A program made the position numbers and the translations under genes. This document shows, piece by piece, positions 8,717-17,975 of a DNA stretch of 64,000 nucleotides (positions are counted from its first letter, which is position 1; each line of letters starts with the position of its first letter). The notes under the pieces are model-generated. The model searched no databases. It saw only the letters and a program-made list of their open reading frames with translations, and was not told the DNA's origin. The DNA comes from JACCYQ01 sp036675565 (GTDB lineage Bacteria > Bacteroidota > Bacteroidia > Chitinophagales > Chitinophagaceae): the NCBI GenBank assembly GCA_036675565.1, contig JAKFER010000244.1, positions 99,245 through 163,244 of the forward strand, given 5' to 3'.

Positions 8717-9994
8717 ATGTTATATCATTTATTTGAATGGTTTAAATCAGAAGGAATAAGATTCCCGGGCAGTCAGCTGTTCCAGTTTATTTCCTTTCGG
8801 GTGATGCTGGCCGTTATTCTCTCCCTTGCTATTACAACATTATATGGCAGAAGGGTGATCAATCTGCTAAAGAAAAAACAAATTGGTGAAAGTGTTCGCG
8901 AACTTGGACTGGCAGGTGAAAAGATAAAAAAAGGTACGCCCACCATGGGAGGTATCATCATCATACTGGGCATTTTAATTCCAACTTTATTAATTGCGGA
9001 TCTGAACAAAGTTTATATCAGGTTAATGATCGTTAGCACTGTTTGGTTAGGACTCATTGGATTTATTGATGATTACTTAAAACTCAAAGCCAAACGAAAA
9101 GTACAGGAAGCGGGAGAAAGTTATAAAAAAGGTGATAAGGATGGATTGGCCGGGTGGTTCAAGATCTTAGGCCAGGTAGGGCTTGGTGTTATCATCGGTG
9201 CAACTTTATATTTCAATGATAATGTCACGATCTGGCGGGAATATATCGGAACACATAACCCGGCTGATACAACGCAGATTGTTAGAATGGTAGACGGCAA
9301 TCAAAAAATCTTTGTAGAAACAAAAGTGCCCATCACCACCATTCCTTTTGTAAAAAATCATGAGTTTAATTACTCAAAACTTTTACCAGCAAGTCTTAGA
9401 GACTATACATGGGTGTTATACATACTCATTGTAATATTTATTATTACTGCAGTTTCAAATGGTTCTAATATAACCGATGGTTTGGATGGGCTGGCAACGG
9501 GTACATCGGCGCTGATAGGAGTCTGCCTCGGAATTTTTGCATATGCCAGCGGTAACTTTTTTGTAGCGGATTATCTCAACATCATGTACATACCCAACCT
9601 CGATGAATTGAGTATTTACATTGCTGCCATGATTGGAGCATGCGTAGGATTTCTCTGGTACAATTCTTATCCCGCGCAGGTTTTTATGGGTGATACAGGT
9701 AGCCTTACTCTCGGAGGTGTTATTGCGGCTATTGCCATTATTGTTCATAAAGAATTGTTGATACCTATATTTTGTGGTGTTTTCCTGGTAGAAAATGTAA
9801 GTGTGATGATGCAGGTAGGTTATTTTAAATATACAAAGCGAAAATATGGTGAAGGCAGAAGGATCTTTTTAATGAGCCCTTTGCATCATCATTATCAAAA
9901 GAAAGGATATCATGAATCGAAGATTGTTACAAGGTTTTGGATCATCACTATTTTATGTGTGGTTTTCTCCATTGTAACATTAAAACTCAGGTAA
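8717..9994 (+). CDS. mraY: Phospho-N-acetylmuramoyl-pentapeptide transferase MraY
   Basis: Integral membrane enzyme that links UDP-MurNAc-pentapeptide to undecaprenyl phosphate, forming lipid I. The 425-residue product has about ten hydrophobic helices and the catalytic motifs GTPTMGG (after the first helix), FIDDYLKL, NITDGLDGLATG and GDTGSLTLGG, plus the basic PLHHHYQKKG loop. It is about 65 residues longer than E. coli MraY; the surplus is an insertion (about residues 180-235) between two membrane helices, containing charged and Thr-rich sequence. Such an insertion is, from memory, common in Bacteroidota MraY. The gene starts 15 bp after murE; an unusually long gap of 154 bp follows. Confidence 0.95.
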   Translation: MLYHLFEWFKSEGIRFPGSQLFQFISFRVMLAVILSLAITTLYGRRVINLLKKKQIGESVRELGLAGEKIKKGTPTMGGIIIILGILIPTLLIADLNKVYIRLMIVSTVWLGLIGFIDDYLKLKAKRKVQEAGESYKKGDKDGLAGWFKILGQVGLGVIIGATLYFNDNVTIWREYIGTHNPADTTQIVRMVDGNQKIFVETKVPITTIPFVKNHEFNYSKLLPASLRDYTWVLYILIVIFIITAVSNGSNITDGLDGLATGTSALIGVCLGIFAYASGNFFVADYLNIMYIPNLDELSIYIAAMIGACVGFLWYNSYPAQVFMGDTGSLTLGGVIAAIAIIVHKELLIPIFCGVFLVENVSVMMQVGYFKYTKRKYGEGRRIFLMSPLHHHYQKKGYHESKIVTRFWIITILCVVFSIVTLKLR

Positions 9995-10110
9995 AAAATA
10001 ATCTGGTGGTATATACTTATATCACTTAAAGAAGACTTGCTGAAAAACCCGAACTACCCTGGAACTGCTCTGAAAGAAAAGTGCTGTAGATAAACCAATA
10101 CTTACGAAAA

Positions 10111-10140
10111 ACCCCCTACCGTACTAGGTTGTACGGAGTA
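10111..10140 (+). promoter_or_regulatory. Dyad (CCGTAC/GTACGG) immediately before murD
   Basis: CCGTAC at 10119-10124 and GTACGG at 10131-10136 form a perfect 6-bp inverted repeat around a 6-nt loop, ending 12 bp before the murD ATG and preceded by a C-run (10112-10116). It sits at the end of a 154-bp gap, the longest in the cluster. It could be a regulator site or an RNA hairpin affecting murD translation; the sequence alone does not decide. Confidence 0.4.
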
Positions 10141-10148
10141 TTTAAAGA

Positions 10149-11489
10149 ATGAAAAAACGAATTGTCATATTAGGCGGTGGTGAGAGTGGTGTGGGTGCAG
10201 CACTACTGGCAGCAAAAAAAGGATATGAGGTTTTTTTATCGGATGGAGGCTCTTTGAAGGAATTGTATCGTAACAAGTTGATGAAGGCTTCAATTGATTT
10301 TGAAGAAGGTGGTCATTCTGCTGATAAAATTTTATCTGCAAATGAAGTGGTCAAAAGTCCTGGAATACCTGAGAAGGCTGAAATGATTCAAAAGATCCGG
10401 AAAGCAGGTATACCGGTGATCAGTGAAATTGAATTGGCTTATCGCTATAAAGGTGACAGTAAGATCATTGCCATTACCGGCAGCAATGGTAAGACTACTA
10501 CAACGGCTTTAATTTATCATGTATGTAAAGTTGGAGGAATAGATGCGGCTCTCACTGGCAATATTGGTTATTCATTTGCCATGCAGGTAGCTGAAGATCC
10601 TAAACCTTTATACGTGGTGGAGATCAGTAGTTTTCAACTGGATGATATCAAAACATTCAGACCCGATGTGGCAGTATTAACAAATATCACTGAAGACCAT
10701 CTGGACAGGTACGATTACAATTTCGAGAATTATATACGCAGTAAGTTCAGGATAACCGAAAATCAACAACCCGGTGATCATTTTATTTACTGTGCGGATG
10801 ATGAAGTAACGATGAAGTATTTAAACAAATTTACAAAACTAGCTAACCCACTACCCATTACCATGAAAGGAGAAGTACAAAACGGAGCATTTATAAAAGA
10901 CGGAGATGTATACATCAGAGTAGGTCATGAACAAACTACGATGAGTGTATATGATTTCGCATTAAAAGGAAGGCATAATCAATACAACACTATGGCAGCA
11001 TGCGTGGCGGGAGCAACAATGGAGATCAGGAAAGAAAAGATCCGGGAAGCAGTGCAGACTTTTCAAAGTCTTGAGCATCGCATGGAACCGGTTGCTACTG
11101 TACGTGGCGTTGAATTTATCAATGACAGCAAAGCGACCAATGTTAATTCAACCTGGTACGCTTTAGAGAGTATGGAAAAACCAACCATTCTTATTTTGGG
11201 TGGTGTAGACAAAGGGAATGATTATTCCTTACTAACCGAGCTGGTAAAGGAAAAAGTAAAAGCCATTGTATGTATGGGTACTGACAACGCGAAAATTCAT
11301 GCAGCGTTTGGCCATGTGGTAAATACGATCATTAATACTGGTAGTGCTGTTGAAGCAGTCCATGCTTCCTTTCATTTTGCAGAAAAAGGAGATGTGGTTT
11401 TGTTAAGCCCTGCATGTGCCAGTTTTGATTTGTTTAGTAATTACGAAGACAGGGGTAACCAATTTAAGCAAGCGGTTAAGAACCTTTGA
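10149..11489 (+). CDS. murD: UDP-N-acetylmuramoyl-L-alanine--D-glutamate ligase MurD
   Basis: Adds D-glutamate to UDP-MurNAc-L-Ala in the cytoplasm. The 446-residue product has an N-terminal Rossmann-like UDP domain (ILGGGESGVGAALLA, residues 5-19), the ATP loop ITGSNGKTTT (about 113-122), EISSFQLDD, TNITEDHLDRY, the 'INDSKATNVNSTW' motif and LILGGVDKGNDY, and ends with LLSPACASFDLFSNYEDRG, which is characteristic of MurD rather than of other Mur ligases. Start ATG 10149. Unlike its neighbours it is separated from the preceding gene by 154 bp carrying a dyad, so it may have its own expression control. Confidence 0.96.
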   Translation: MKKRIVILGGGESGVGAALLAAKKGYEVFLSDGGSLKELYRNKLMKASIDFEEGGHSADKILSANEVVKSPGIPEKAEMIQKIRKAGIPVISEIELAYRYKGDSKIIAITGSNGKTTTTALIYHVCKVGGIDAALTGNIGYSFAMQVAEDPKPLYVVEISSFQLDDIKTFRPDVAVLTNITEDHLDRYDYNFENYIRSKFRITENQQPGDHFIYCADDEVTMKYLNKFTKLANPLPITMKGEVQNGAFIKDGDVYIRVGHEQTTMSVYDFALKGRHNQYNTMAACVAGATMEIRKEKIREAVQTFQSLEHRMEPVATVRGVEFINDSKATNVNSTWYALESMEKPTILILGGVDKGNDYSLLTELVKEKVKAIVCMGTDNAKIHAAFGHVVNTIINTGSAVEAVHASFHFAEKGDVVLLSPACASFDLFSNYEDRGNQFKQAVKNL

Positions 11490-11553
11490 TTTTTATCATG
11501 AGGCAATTCTTTATTAAAAAAATATTGAATTGCAGAAAACAGGAAAGTAAAGA

Positions 11554-12840
11554 ATGAATAACCCGGGAGACATACGTTTTTCACAGGTAAGCAGCCAGCT
11601 AACTACCCGCAATCTTTTGGACAGAACAAAAGGTGACCGTGTAATCTGGGCATTGGTCGTATTGCTTGTATTAATTTCGCTGCTGGTTGTTTACAGTGCA
11701 ACAGGTTCACTGGCATATAAAATGTATAAAGGCAACACGGAGATTTATTTATTTAAACAGGTTGCATTTATAGCCGTAGGTATTGCTTGTATTTATTTTG
11801 CGCACAGGGTTAATTACACGATCTATTCAAGGGTTTCAACTTTTCTTTTTCTCCTGGTGATTCCTTTATTGATATACACTTTATTTTTTGGGGTAACCAT
11901 GAATGAAGGCAGCCGGTGGATAAGACTTCCAATCATAAACCTGACATTTCAAACATCCGATTTTGCAAAGCTTGCCTTATTTATGTACCTGGCAAGGCAG
12001 CTCAGTAAAAAACAACATGTAATAAAAGATTTTAAAAAAGGATTTTTGCCGGTCATCATTCCTATCGTTATTATTTGTGGATTAATTGCACCTGCCAATC
12101 TTTCAACAGCATTGCTGTTGGGTGCCAGTTGTATGTTGCTTTTATTTATAGGTCGCATTCGCACCAGGCATTTATTATTAACCGGCGCCATTGCATTAAT
12201 ACCTCTTGCCATGTTGGTGATGGCGGCCGTTATCCAGCATAATACTTCCGATGCTGATACAGTCACAACAAAGGAGTCTTCATCCAAACTTTTTGTAAGA
12301 GTTAGTACCTGGGTTAACAGGGTAGAAGCGTTTATGTATGGCAGTAAGAGTGCTGATAATGATGATAATTACCAAACCAACCAGGCCAAGATTGCCATAG
12401 CTAAAGGTGGTATGATGGGAGTAGGTCCCGGAAACAGCACGCAAAGAAATTTTTTACCACAAGCATACAATGACTTTATCTATCCTATTATCATTGAGGA
12501 ATATGGATTGATTGGCGGCGCATTCATCGTATTTATATACCTGGTTTTTTTATACCGCAGTATTCGAATTTTTAAAAGATGTCCATTTGCATTTGGTGCA
12601 TTTTTAGCACTTGGCCTAAGTTTTACATTGGCCATCCAGGCAATTTCAAATATGGCGGTAAGTGTAAATATTTTACCGGTCACTGGCGTTACGCTTCCAT
12701 TAATAAGTATGGGTGGAAGTAGTTTTCTTTTTACCTGTGTATCCATAGGCATTATATTAAGTGTTGCACGCAACGTAGAGAAAATGGAAAAGCCTGTAGA
12801 AATTAATGAAACAAATGAATCTAAAGAACAAGAGGAATGA
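11554..12840 (+). CDS. ftsW: Septal peptidoglycan glycosyltransferase FtsW (SEDS family)
   Basis: SEDS-family polymerase that makes glycan strands from lipid II at the septum together with FtsI. The 428-residue product has a cytoplasmic N-terminus of about 30 residues and about ten membrane helices. Family motifs are visible: GSRWIRLPIINLTFQTSDFAKL (the R-W and Q-S-F-K region around residues 112-133), KGGMMGVGPGNSTQRNFLPQAYNDFI in the large extracytoplasmic loop with the catalytic-type acidic residues downstream (EEYGLIGG), and TLPLISMGGSSFL near the C-terminus. The FtsW versus RodA choice rests on position between murD and murG. Its TGA overlaps the murG ATG (ATGA at 12837-12840), implying translational coupling. 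Confidence 0.93.
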   Translation: MNNPGDIRFSQVSSQLTTRNLLDRTKGDRVIWALVVLLVLISLLVVYSATGSLAYKMYKGNTEIYLFKQVAFIAVGIACIYFAHRVNYTIYSRVSTFLFLLVIPLLIYTLFFGVTMNEGSRWIRLPIINLTFQTSDFAKLALFMYLARQLSKKQHVIKDFKKGFLPVIIPIVIICGLIAPANLSTALLLGASCMLLLFIGRIRTRHLLLTGAIALIPLAMLVMAAVIQHNTSDADTVTTKESSSKLFVRVSTWVNRVEAFMYGSKSADNDDNYQTNQAKIAIAKGGMMGVGPGNSTQRNFLPQAYNDFIYPIIIEEYGLIGGAFIVFIYLVFLYRSIRIFKRCPFAFGAFLALGLSFTLAIQAISNMAVSVNILPVTGVTLPLISMGGSSFLFTCVSIGIILSVARNVEKMEKPVEINETNESKEQEE

Positions 12841-13982
12841 GCATGGAGATGAACCATACTGTGAATGAATTAAATACAACTTTCAAAAAAGGAGGTCGCA
12901 TTATCATTGCGGGTGGTGGAACGGGTGGACATATCTTTCCTGCAATTGCCATTGCTAATGCACTTCGTCGTAAAGATCCAACCGTTTCTATTTTGTTTGT
13001 TGGTGCTAAGGGAAAAATGGAAATGGAAAAAGTTCCGCAGGCTGGATATGAAATCATTGGATTGGACATTGCCGGTTTTAACAGGAGTTCTTTATTAAAA
13101 AACCTGGCCCTGCCTTTCAAGATTTTAAAAAGCATGGGACAGGCCAGTAAAGTAATGAATGATTTTAATCCTGATGTGGTCGTTGGTGTGGGTGGGTATG
13201 CAAGCTTTCCGATGCTTCGTATTGCACAGAAAATTGGAATACCAACGCTTATCCAGGAACAAAATTCCTATGCAGGTAAAACAAATAAACTATTAGGGAA
13301 AAAAGCGGCTAGGATCTGTGTAGCCTATGATGGTATGGATAAATTTTTCCCAACTCATAAAATAAAAAAAACAGGTAACCCTGTCCGTGATACCATTGAA
13401 AATATTACTATATCCCGGACTGAGGGTTTAAAACATTTTTCTCTGGAGGAAGATAAAAAAACCTTATTGGTAATAGGCGGAAGCCTGGGTGCAAAATCAG
13501 TGAATGAAGCTATTGAAAAACATATTGATAAACTTTTAAAGAATAATATCCAGTTGATCTGGCAGACAGGTAAAAATTTTGTTCATAAAGCCGCTGAACA
13601 GGCTGTAGATCACCGGTCGGTTTGGGTGAATGATTTCATTTCACAAATGGAATACGCTTACGCTGCCGCCGACCTGGTTGTTTCTAGAGCCGGTGCTTTA
13701 GCTATTGCAGAATTATGTGTCGTTAAAAAGCCCGTTTTGTTTGTACCCTATCCACATGCCGCAGAAGACCACCAAACCGTCAACGCTTTGAGTTTAGTTA
13801 ACCAAAATGCAGCGTTGATGGTTCCCGATGGTGAGGCGCTGGATAAAGTGGTACCAATGATCATCGAATTGGCAAAAGATGAACAAAGGCAATTGGAGCT
13901 TAAAGAAAATATTGGCAAAATGGCTATGCTGAAAGCGGATGAAATAATTGCCGATGAAGTTTTGTCAATAATGAAAAATTAA
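12837..13982 (+). CDS. murG: UDP-N-acetylglucosamine--lipid I GlcNAc transferase MurG
   Basis: Peripheral membrane glycosyltransferase (GT28/GT-B fold) that converts lipid I to lipid II. The 381-residue product has the diagnostic first glycine-rich loop AGGGTGGHIFPAIAIA (residues about 25-40), GVGGYASFP, LIQEQNSYAGKTNK, the second loop IGGSLGAKSVN (about 211-221), SRAGALAIAEL and FVPYPHAAEDHQ, the nucleotide-sugar site. Start: ATG at 12837 overlaps the ftsW stop; an ATG at 12843 or 12849 would work equally well, and the first 20 residues lack homology to the family. Confidence 0.96.
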   Translation: MSMEMNHTVNELNTTFKKGGRIIIAGGGTGGHIFPAIAIANALRRKDPTVSILFVGAKGKMEMEKVPQAGYEIIGLDIAGFNRSSLLKNLALPFKILKSMGQASKVMNDFNPDVVVGVGGYASFPMLRIAQKIGIPTLIQEQNSYAGKTNKLLGKKAARICVAYDGMDKFFPTHKIKKTGNPVRDTIENITISRTEGLKHFSLEEDKKTLLVIGGSLGAKSVNEAIEKHIDKLLKNNIQLIWQTGKNFVHKAAEQAVDHRSVWVNDFISQMEYAYAAADLVVSRAGALAIAELCVVKKPVLFVPYPHAAEDHQTVNALSLVNQNAALMVPDGEALDKVVPMIIELAKDEQRQLELKENIGKMAMLKADEIIADEVLSIMKN

Positions 13983-14007
13983 TAAAAACAGAACGATCAT
14001 ATATTAA

Positions 14008-15423
14008 ATGCAGAATAAACCAGAAATATCATCTCCCTTGAATAAATTAAATTTTTCCAAAGGAATTTATTTCATTGGCATTGGGGGCATTGGCATGAGT
14101 GCTATTGCGAGGTATTTTCATACACAGGGAATTCCTGTCAGTGGGTACGATAAAACAGAAACGCTCCTTACTAAAGAACTGGTTCGTTCAGGGATTTCCG
14201 TTAGTTATACGGATGATGTATCATTAATACCTAAAGAAGTTTCTTTAGTTGTTTATACACCAGCCATTCCAAAAAATCACCAGGGATTGAATTTTTACCA
14301 GGAAAATGGTTACCAGGTCATTAAACGAAGTGATGTACTGAAATTAATAACTGAAAATTCTTTCAATATCTGTGTAGCCGGCACACATGGTAAAACAACC
14401 GTGTCAACCATGATCGCTCATATATTAAGACATAGCGGTTTTGGTTGCAACGCCTTCCTGGGTGGCATTTCAGTGAACTATGGTACGAATTTCTGGAGCA
14501 ATGAAAAGAATGTTTGTGTTGTGGAAGCCGATGAATACGATCGCAGTTTTTTAAAGCTTTCTCCTGATGTAGCTGTGATTACATCTATGGATGCAGATCA
14601 TTTGGATATCTACCAAACCGAAGAAGCCCTGCAAGATGCCTTCATCCAGTTTAGTGAAAAAGTGAAAGGAAATGGAACCCTATTCAGCAAATTTGGTCTG
14701 AAGCGGGGCTCTGAATTAAAATCGAATAAGCATATTACATACAGCCTGCAGAACGACAGTGCCGGCGTTTATGCCGCTAACATCAAAATGGATAATGGCA
14801 GCTATGAGTTTGATGTGGTTTTAGAAGAAAAGATATTTGAAGGTTTTCGGTTAAACATGGGCGGTATGCACAATGTAGAAAATGTTGTTGCTGCAGTGGC
14901 TGTTTCTAATCAACTGGAAATTGACGAAGAGAAAATTAAAGCGGCTGTTGTAGAATTTAAAGGTGTTAAAAGACGGTTTGAATATATCATCAAAAATGAT
15001 CGGCTTGTTTTTATAGACGATTATGCTCATCACCCGGAAGAATTGAAGGCCTTGATCAAAAGTGCTAAAGCTTTATTTAAAAACTGGCGGTGTACTTTAA
15101 TTTTTCAACCGCATTTATTTAGTCGTACCCGCGACTTTGCGGATGCTTTTGCAGAAAGTCTTGACATGGCAGACCAGGTGATCCTGCTTCCTATTTACCC
15201 GGCACGTGAATTACCTGTGGAAGGAGTTAACAGTGAAATGATTGCAGGGAAAATGACCAATAAAACGCACCAGGTCATGCAAAAGGATCCATTGCTGGAA
15301 TGGATTCGAAAAGATTTTATTCCATCAACGAGCTATGAATTTGGTGAGATTGTTATAACAGCGGGTGCGGGTGATATTGATTCTCTTGTTGAACCAATAA
15401 AAAAAGAATTGCAAGCCATTTAA
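14008..15423 (+). CDS. murC: UDP-N-acetylmuramate--L-alanine ligase MurC
   Basis: First amino-acid ligase of the stem peptide. The 471-residue product begins with a Rossmann-like UDP domain IGIGGIGMSAIAR (residues about 23-35), then the ATP loop AGTHGKTTVSTM (about 126-137), VVEADEYDRSFL, TSMDADHLDIY, the C-terminal DDYAHHPEE (about 338-346), FQPHLFSRTRDF and ITAGAGDID. Every family landmark is present and the length is normal. Its TAA (15421-15423) is directly followed by the ATG of ftsQ with no intervening base. Confidence 0.96.
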   Translation: MQNKPEISSPLNKLNFSKGIYFIGIGGIGMSAIARYFHTQGIPVSGYDKTETLLTKELVRSGISVSYTDDVSLIPKEVSLVVYTPAIPKNHQGLNFYQENGYQVIKRSDVLKLITENSFNICVAGTHGKTTVSTMIAHILRHSGFGCNAFLGGISVNYGTNFWSNEKNVCVVEADEYDRSFLKLSPDVAVITSMDADHLDIYQTEEALQDAFIQFSEKVKGNGTLFSKFGLKRGSELKSNKHITYSLQNDSAGVYAANIKMDNGSYEFDVVLEEKIFEGFRLNMGGMHNVENVVAAVAVSNQLEIDEEKIKAAVVEFKGVKRRFEYIIKNDRLVFIDDYAHHPEELKALIKSAKALFKNWRCTLIFQPHLFSRTRDFADAFAESLDMADQVILLPIYPARELPVEGVNSEMIAGKMTNKTHQVMQKDPLLEWIRKDFIPSTSYEFGEIVITAGAGDIDSLVEPIKKELQAI

Positions 15424-16428
15424 ATGAATGCAAAAAGAACCATACAAAAATTTCTGATCGCACTTGTCTGGATGGCAGCAGGATCAGGCATGCTGGTATT
15501 ATTAGTAGCTGCGGTAGGTAAGCAAAACAGGCAAACCTGCCAGGGATATGCAATTTCCGTGAAAGGAAATGACAAGCATGTTTTCATTAATGAAAAAGAA
15601 ATTTTGAGTATAGTGAAAACAGCAAACAATGGAAGTATAAAAGGCAAAGCATTAAGCGGTTTTAAGATGAAAAAAATGGAATCGCTGCTGGAAGCAAATA
15701 AATGGATACTGGATGCGGAATTGTATTTTGATAACCAGAATATCTTACAAATTGCTGTTGCGGAACGGTCACCTGTAGCAAGAGTGTTTACAAAATCAGG
15801 GTATTCTTTTTACATCGATAGCACGGGCACACGCATTCCATTGTCAACGCATTATACCGCTCGTGTGCCTGTATTCACTGGTTTCCCCGAATCAAAAAAA
15901 TCATCAAAGGCAGACAGCGTACTGATGTCACAAATAAAAAATGCGGCCATCTTTATTGACAACCATCCTTTCTGGAAGGCCCAGGTTTCCCAGGTTGATA
16001 TAACGGATGATCGCCAGTTTGAGATGATTCCTGTTATAGGAAATCATATTGTTTTATTAGGTGATGGAGAAAACCTTGAAAAGAAATTTCACCGATTGTT
16101 TGTTTATTATAAACAAGTGGCAGGTAAAAAAGGATTTGATACTTACGAATCACTGAATGTGCAGTTCGATGGGCAGGTTATTGGTACCAGGATGGGAGCG
16201 GGTTTGCCAACAAATGTATTACAACAACAGCGAACAAAAGCAATTCAAACTGTGCAAGCAGTTTATAATGAAAAAGCAGTTGTAAATGAAGCCATCAGGC
16301 AGGCAAATAAACCTGTACAAAATCAAAATGCAAAACAGGTAATAGCAAAACCAAAAACAACAGCGCCGGCGAAAACGATTGAAAAGAAAACACCTAAAGC
16401 AGTTATGAAAAAAAGAAGTGAAAACTAA
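15424..16428 (+). CDS. ftsQ: FtsQ/DivIB-type cell division protein
   Basis: Bitopic divisome scaffold protein that binds FtsB/FtsL. The 334-residue product has a short cytoplasmic N-terminus, one transmembrane helix (about residues 9-30), then an extracytoplasmic POTRA-like and beta region with the typical alternation 'W...A.v.i...n.l.I.v.ErtPvA' seen as KWILDAELYF...ILQIAVAERSPVARV (residues about 93-122) and 'FYIDSTGTRIP'. From about residue 275 on the tail is Gln/Lys/Ala/Pro-rich and low complexity, an extension not found in E. coli FtsQ. The place between murC and ftsA is canonical. Start ATG directly abuts the murC stop. Confidence 0.88.
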   Translation: MNAKRTIQKFLIALVWMAAGSGMLVLLVAAVGKQNRQTCQGYAISVKGNDKHVFINEKEILSIVKTANNGSIKGKALSGFKMKKMESLLEANKWILDAELYFDNQNILQIAVAERSPVARVFTKSGYSFYIDSTGTRIPLSTHYTARVPVFTGFPESKKSSKADSVLMSQIKNAAIFIDNHPFWKAQVSQVDITDDRQFEMIPVIGNHIVLLGDGENLEKKFHRLFVYYKQVAGKKGFDTYESLNVQFDGQVIGTRMGAGLPTNVLQQQRTKAIQTVQAVYNEKAVVNEAIRQANKPVQNQNAKQVIAKPKTTAPAKTIEKKTPKAVMKKRSEN

Positions 16429-16517
16429 ATCCAAAATAAAATTATACAACGATCCAAATCTTAATAAAAGCCATTAGAAAAAAATTTAGAACGTGCAACA
16501 ACTAAAAACAACATAAC

Positions 16518-17894
16518 ATGAACACAGAAAAACCCATTATTGTCGGACTTGATATTGGGACTACCAAGATTGCAGTCATTGCCGGTCGAAAGAATGAATT
16601 CGGCAAGCTGGAAATCTTAGGATTTGGTCGTTCCCATAGCAATGGCGTTAAACATGGACAGGTATTAAATATTGATGAAACGATAAAAGCCATACGAACT
16701 GCTTTGGATAACTGTTATGCCAGTAATCCAGACCTCGATGTTAACGAGGTATATGTTGGCATTGCCGGGCATCATATTAAAAGTTTGCAGACCCGTGGTG
16801 ACATTGTTCGCCAGGAAACCAGTGACCAGATCACTCAAAAAGAAATTGATCAATTGATCAGTGATCAGTATAAAACTTATATACCTGCAGGAGACCAGAT
16901 CATTGATGTTATTCCGCAGGAATTTACAGTTGATAATTTTCAGAACATTCCAAACCCAATTGGATTTGCGGGTGTAAAAGTGGGTGCTAATTTTCACATC
17001 ATCACTGGCGATAAAAATGCAATCCGCAATATTAACCGGAGCGTTGAAAAAGCAAACCTTATTACAAAAGACCTGGTGTTGCAACCGCTTGCATCTTCAT
17101 CTGCAGTAATGGGCCAGGAAGATTTGGAAGCCGGTGTCGCTATCGTGGATATTGGTGGTGGTACAACAGACCTAGCCGTATTTTATGAAGGTATTTTGAA
17201 ACATACTGCTGTAATACCTTTCGCTGGAGAAAATATTACCAACGATATTAAATCTGGTTTGGGTGTTTTGAAAACACAGGCCGAGCAAATGAAAGTACAG
17301 TTTGGAAGTGCATTGGCAAATGAAGCCAAATCAAATGCGTTTATTACCATTCCCGGATTGAGGGGTATGCCTGCAAAAGAAATCAGTGTAAAGAACCTGG
17401 CCAACATCATACAGGCACGTATGAGCGAAATCATGGATTTTGTTACTTATCACCTGAAACAAGTTGGCCTGGAAAACAAAATGCTGAATGGCGGAATTAT
17501 ATTAACTGGAGGGGGTTCTCAATTAAAGCACCTGATACAGTTAACGGAATATACCACGGGTTTAAATGCACGTATTGGTTTTCCGAACGAACACCTTGCA
17601 TCAGGCCATATTGAAGAACTGGCCAAACCAACATACAGTACTTGTATTGGTTTAATTCTGAAAGGTTATGATGATTATGAACATCAGCGAAAACAGTTTG
17701 ACAGCAATTTTAAGAAGGTGGTTGTGCCACAAGGTTTGAAAGAAGCCATGAATAATGATGTGCCGGAAACTTTAGATGTTGATGAAAACGGTGAACCACA
17801 GATTGGCGGTCGTAAAAACCTGAAAAATTTCTGGGGCAAATTTAAGGACGGGATCATTGAACTTTTTAAAGAGGATGAGGATAAACGTTTCTAA
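16518..17894 (+). CDS. ftsA: Cell division protein FtsA
   Basis: Actin-like ATPase that tethers FtsZ to the membrane and recruits the divisome. The 458-residue product shows the phosphate-1 motif GLDIGTTKIAVIAG (residues about 9-22), the SHS2/1C domain between about 85 and 165, phosphate-2 VDIGGGTTDLAVF (about 211-223) and the adenosine motif ILTGGGSQLKHL. A C-terminal stretch, NFWGKFKDGIIELF at about residues 436-449, has the pattern of the membrane-targeting amphipathic helix. It is about 35 residues longer than E. coli FtsA because of a linker before that helix. An 81-bp gap with a perfect palindrome separates it from ftsZ. Confidence 0.96.
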   Translation: MNTEKPIIVGLDIGTTKIAVIAGRKNEFGKLEILGFGRSHSNGVKHGQVLNIDETIKAIRTALDNCYASNPDLDVNEVYVGIAGHHIKSLQTRGDIVRQETSDQITQKEIDQLISDQYKTYIPAGDQIIDVIPQEFTVDNFQNIPNPIGFAGVKVGANFHIITGDKNAIRNINRSVEKANLITKDLVLQPLASSSAVMGQEDLEAGVAIVDIGGGTTDLAVFYEGILKHTAVIPFAGENITNDIKSGLGVLKTQAEQMKVQFGSALANEAKSNAFITIPGLRGMPAKEISVKNLANIIQARMSEIMDFVTYHLKQVGLENKMLNGGIILTGGGSQLKHLIQLTEYTTGLNARIGFPNEHLASGHIEELAKPTYSTCIGLILKGYDDYEHQRKQFDSNFKKVVVPQGLKEAMNNDVPETLDVDENGEPQIGGRKNLKNFWGKFKDGIIELFKEDEDKRF

Positions 17895-17941
17895 CGTCTA
17901 TCAACAAGCTCTTATTTAAAATACTAACCATTAAATTAAAC

Positions 17942-17957
17942 GCCTCCTGCAGGAGGC
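17942..17957. repeat. Perfect 16-bp palindrome between ftsA and ftsZ
   Basis: GCCTCCTGCAGGAGGC is a perfect palindrome, GC-rich in an AT-rich gap, followed by an A-run rather than a T-run, so it is not a normal terminator on the + strand. It ends 18 bp before the ftsZ ATG and contains AGGAGG, which would be a strong Shine-Dalgarno site but is about 19 nt from the start, too far to act as one without folding. A protein-binding site or an RNA hairpin near the ftsZ ribosome site are the simplest readings. Confidence 0.6.
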
Positions 17958-17975
17958 AAAAAAAAGGGGTGCATT

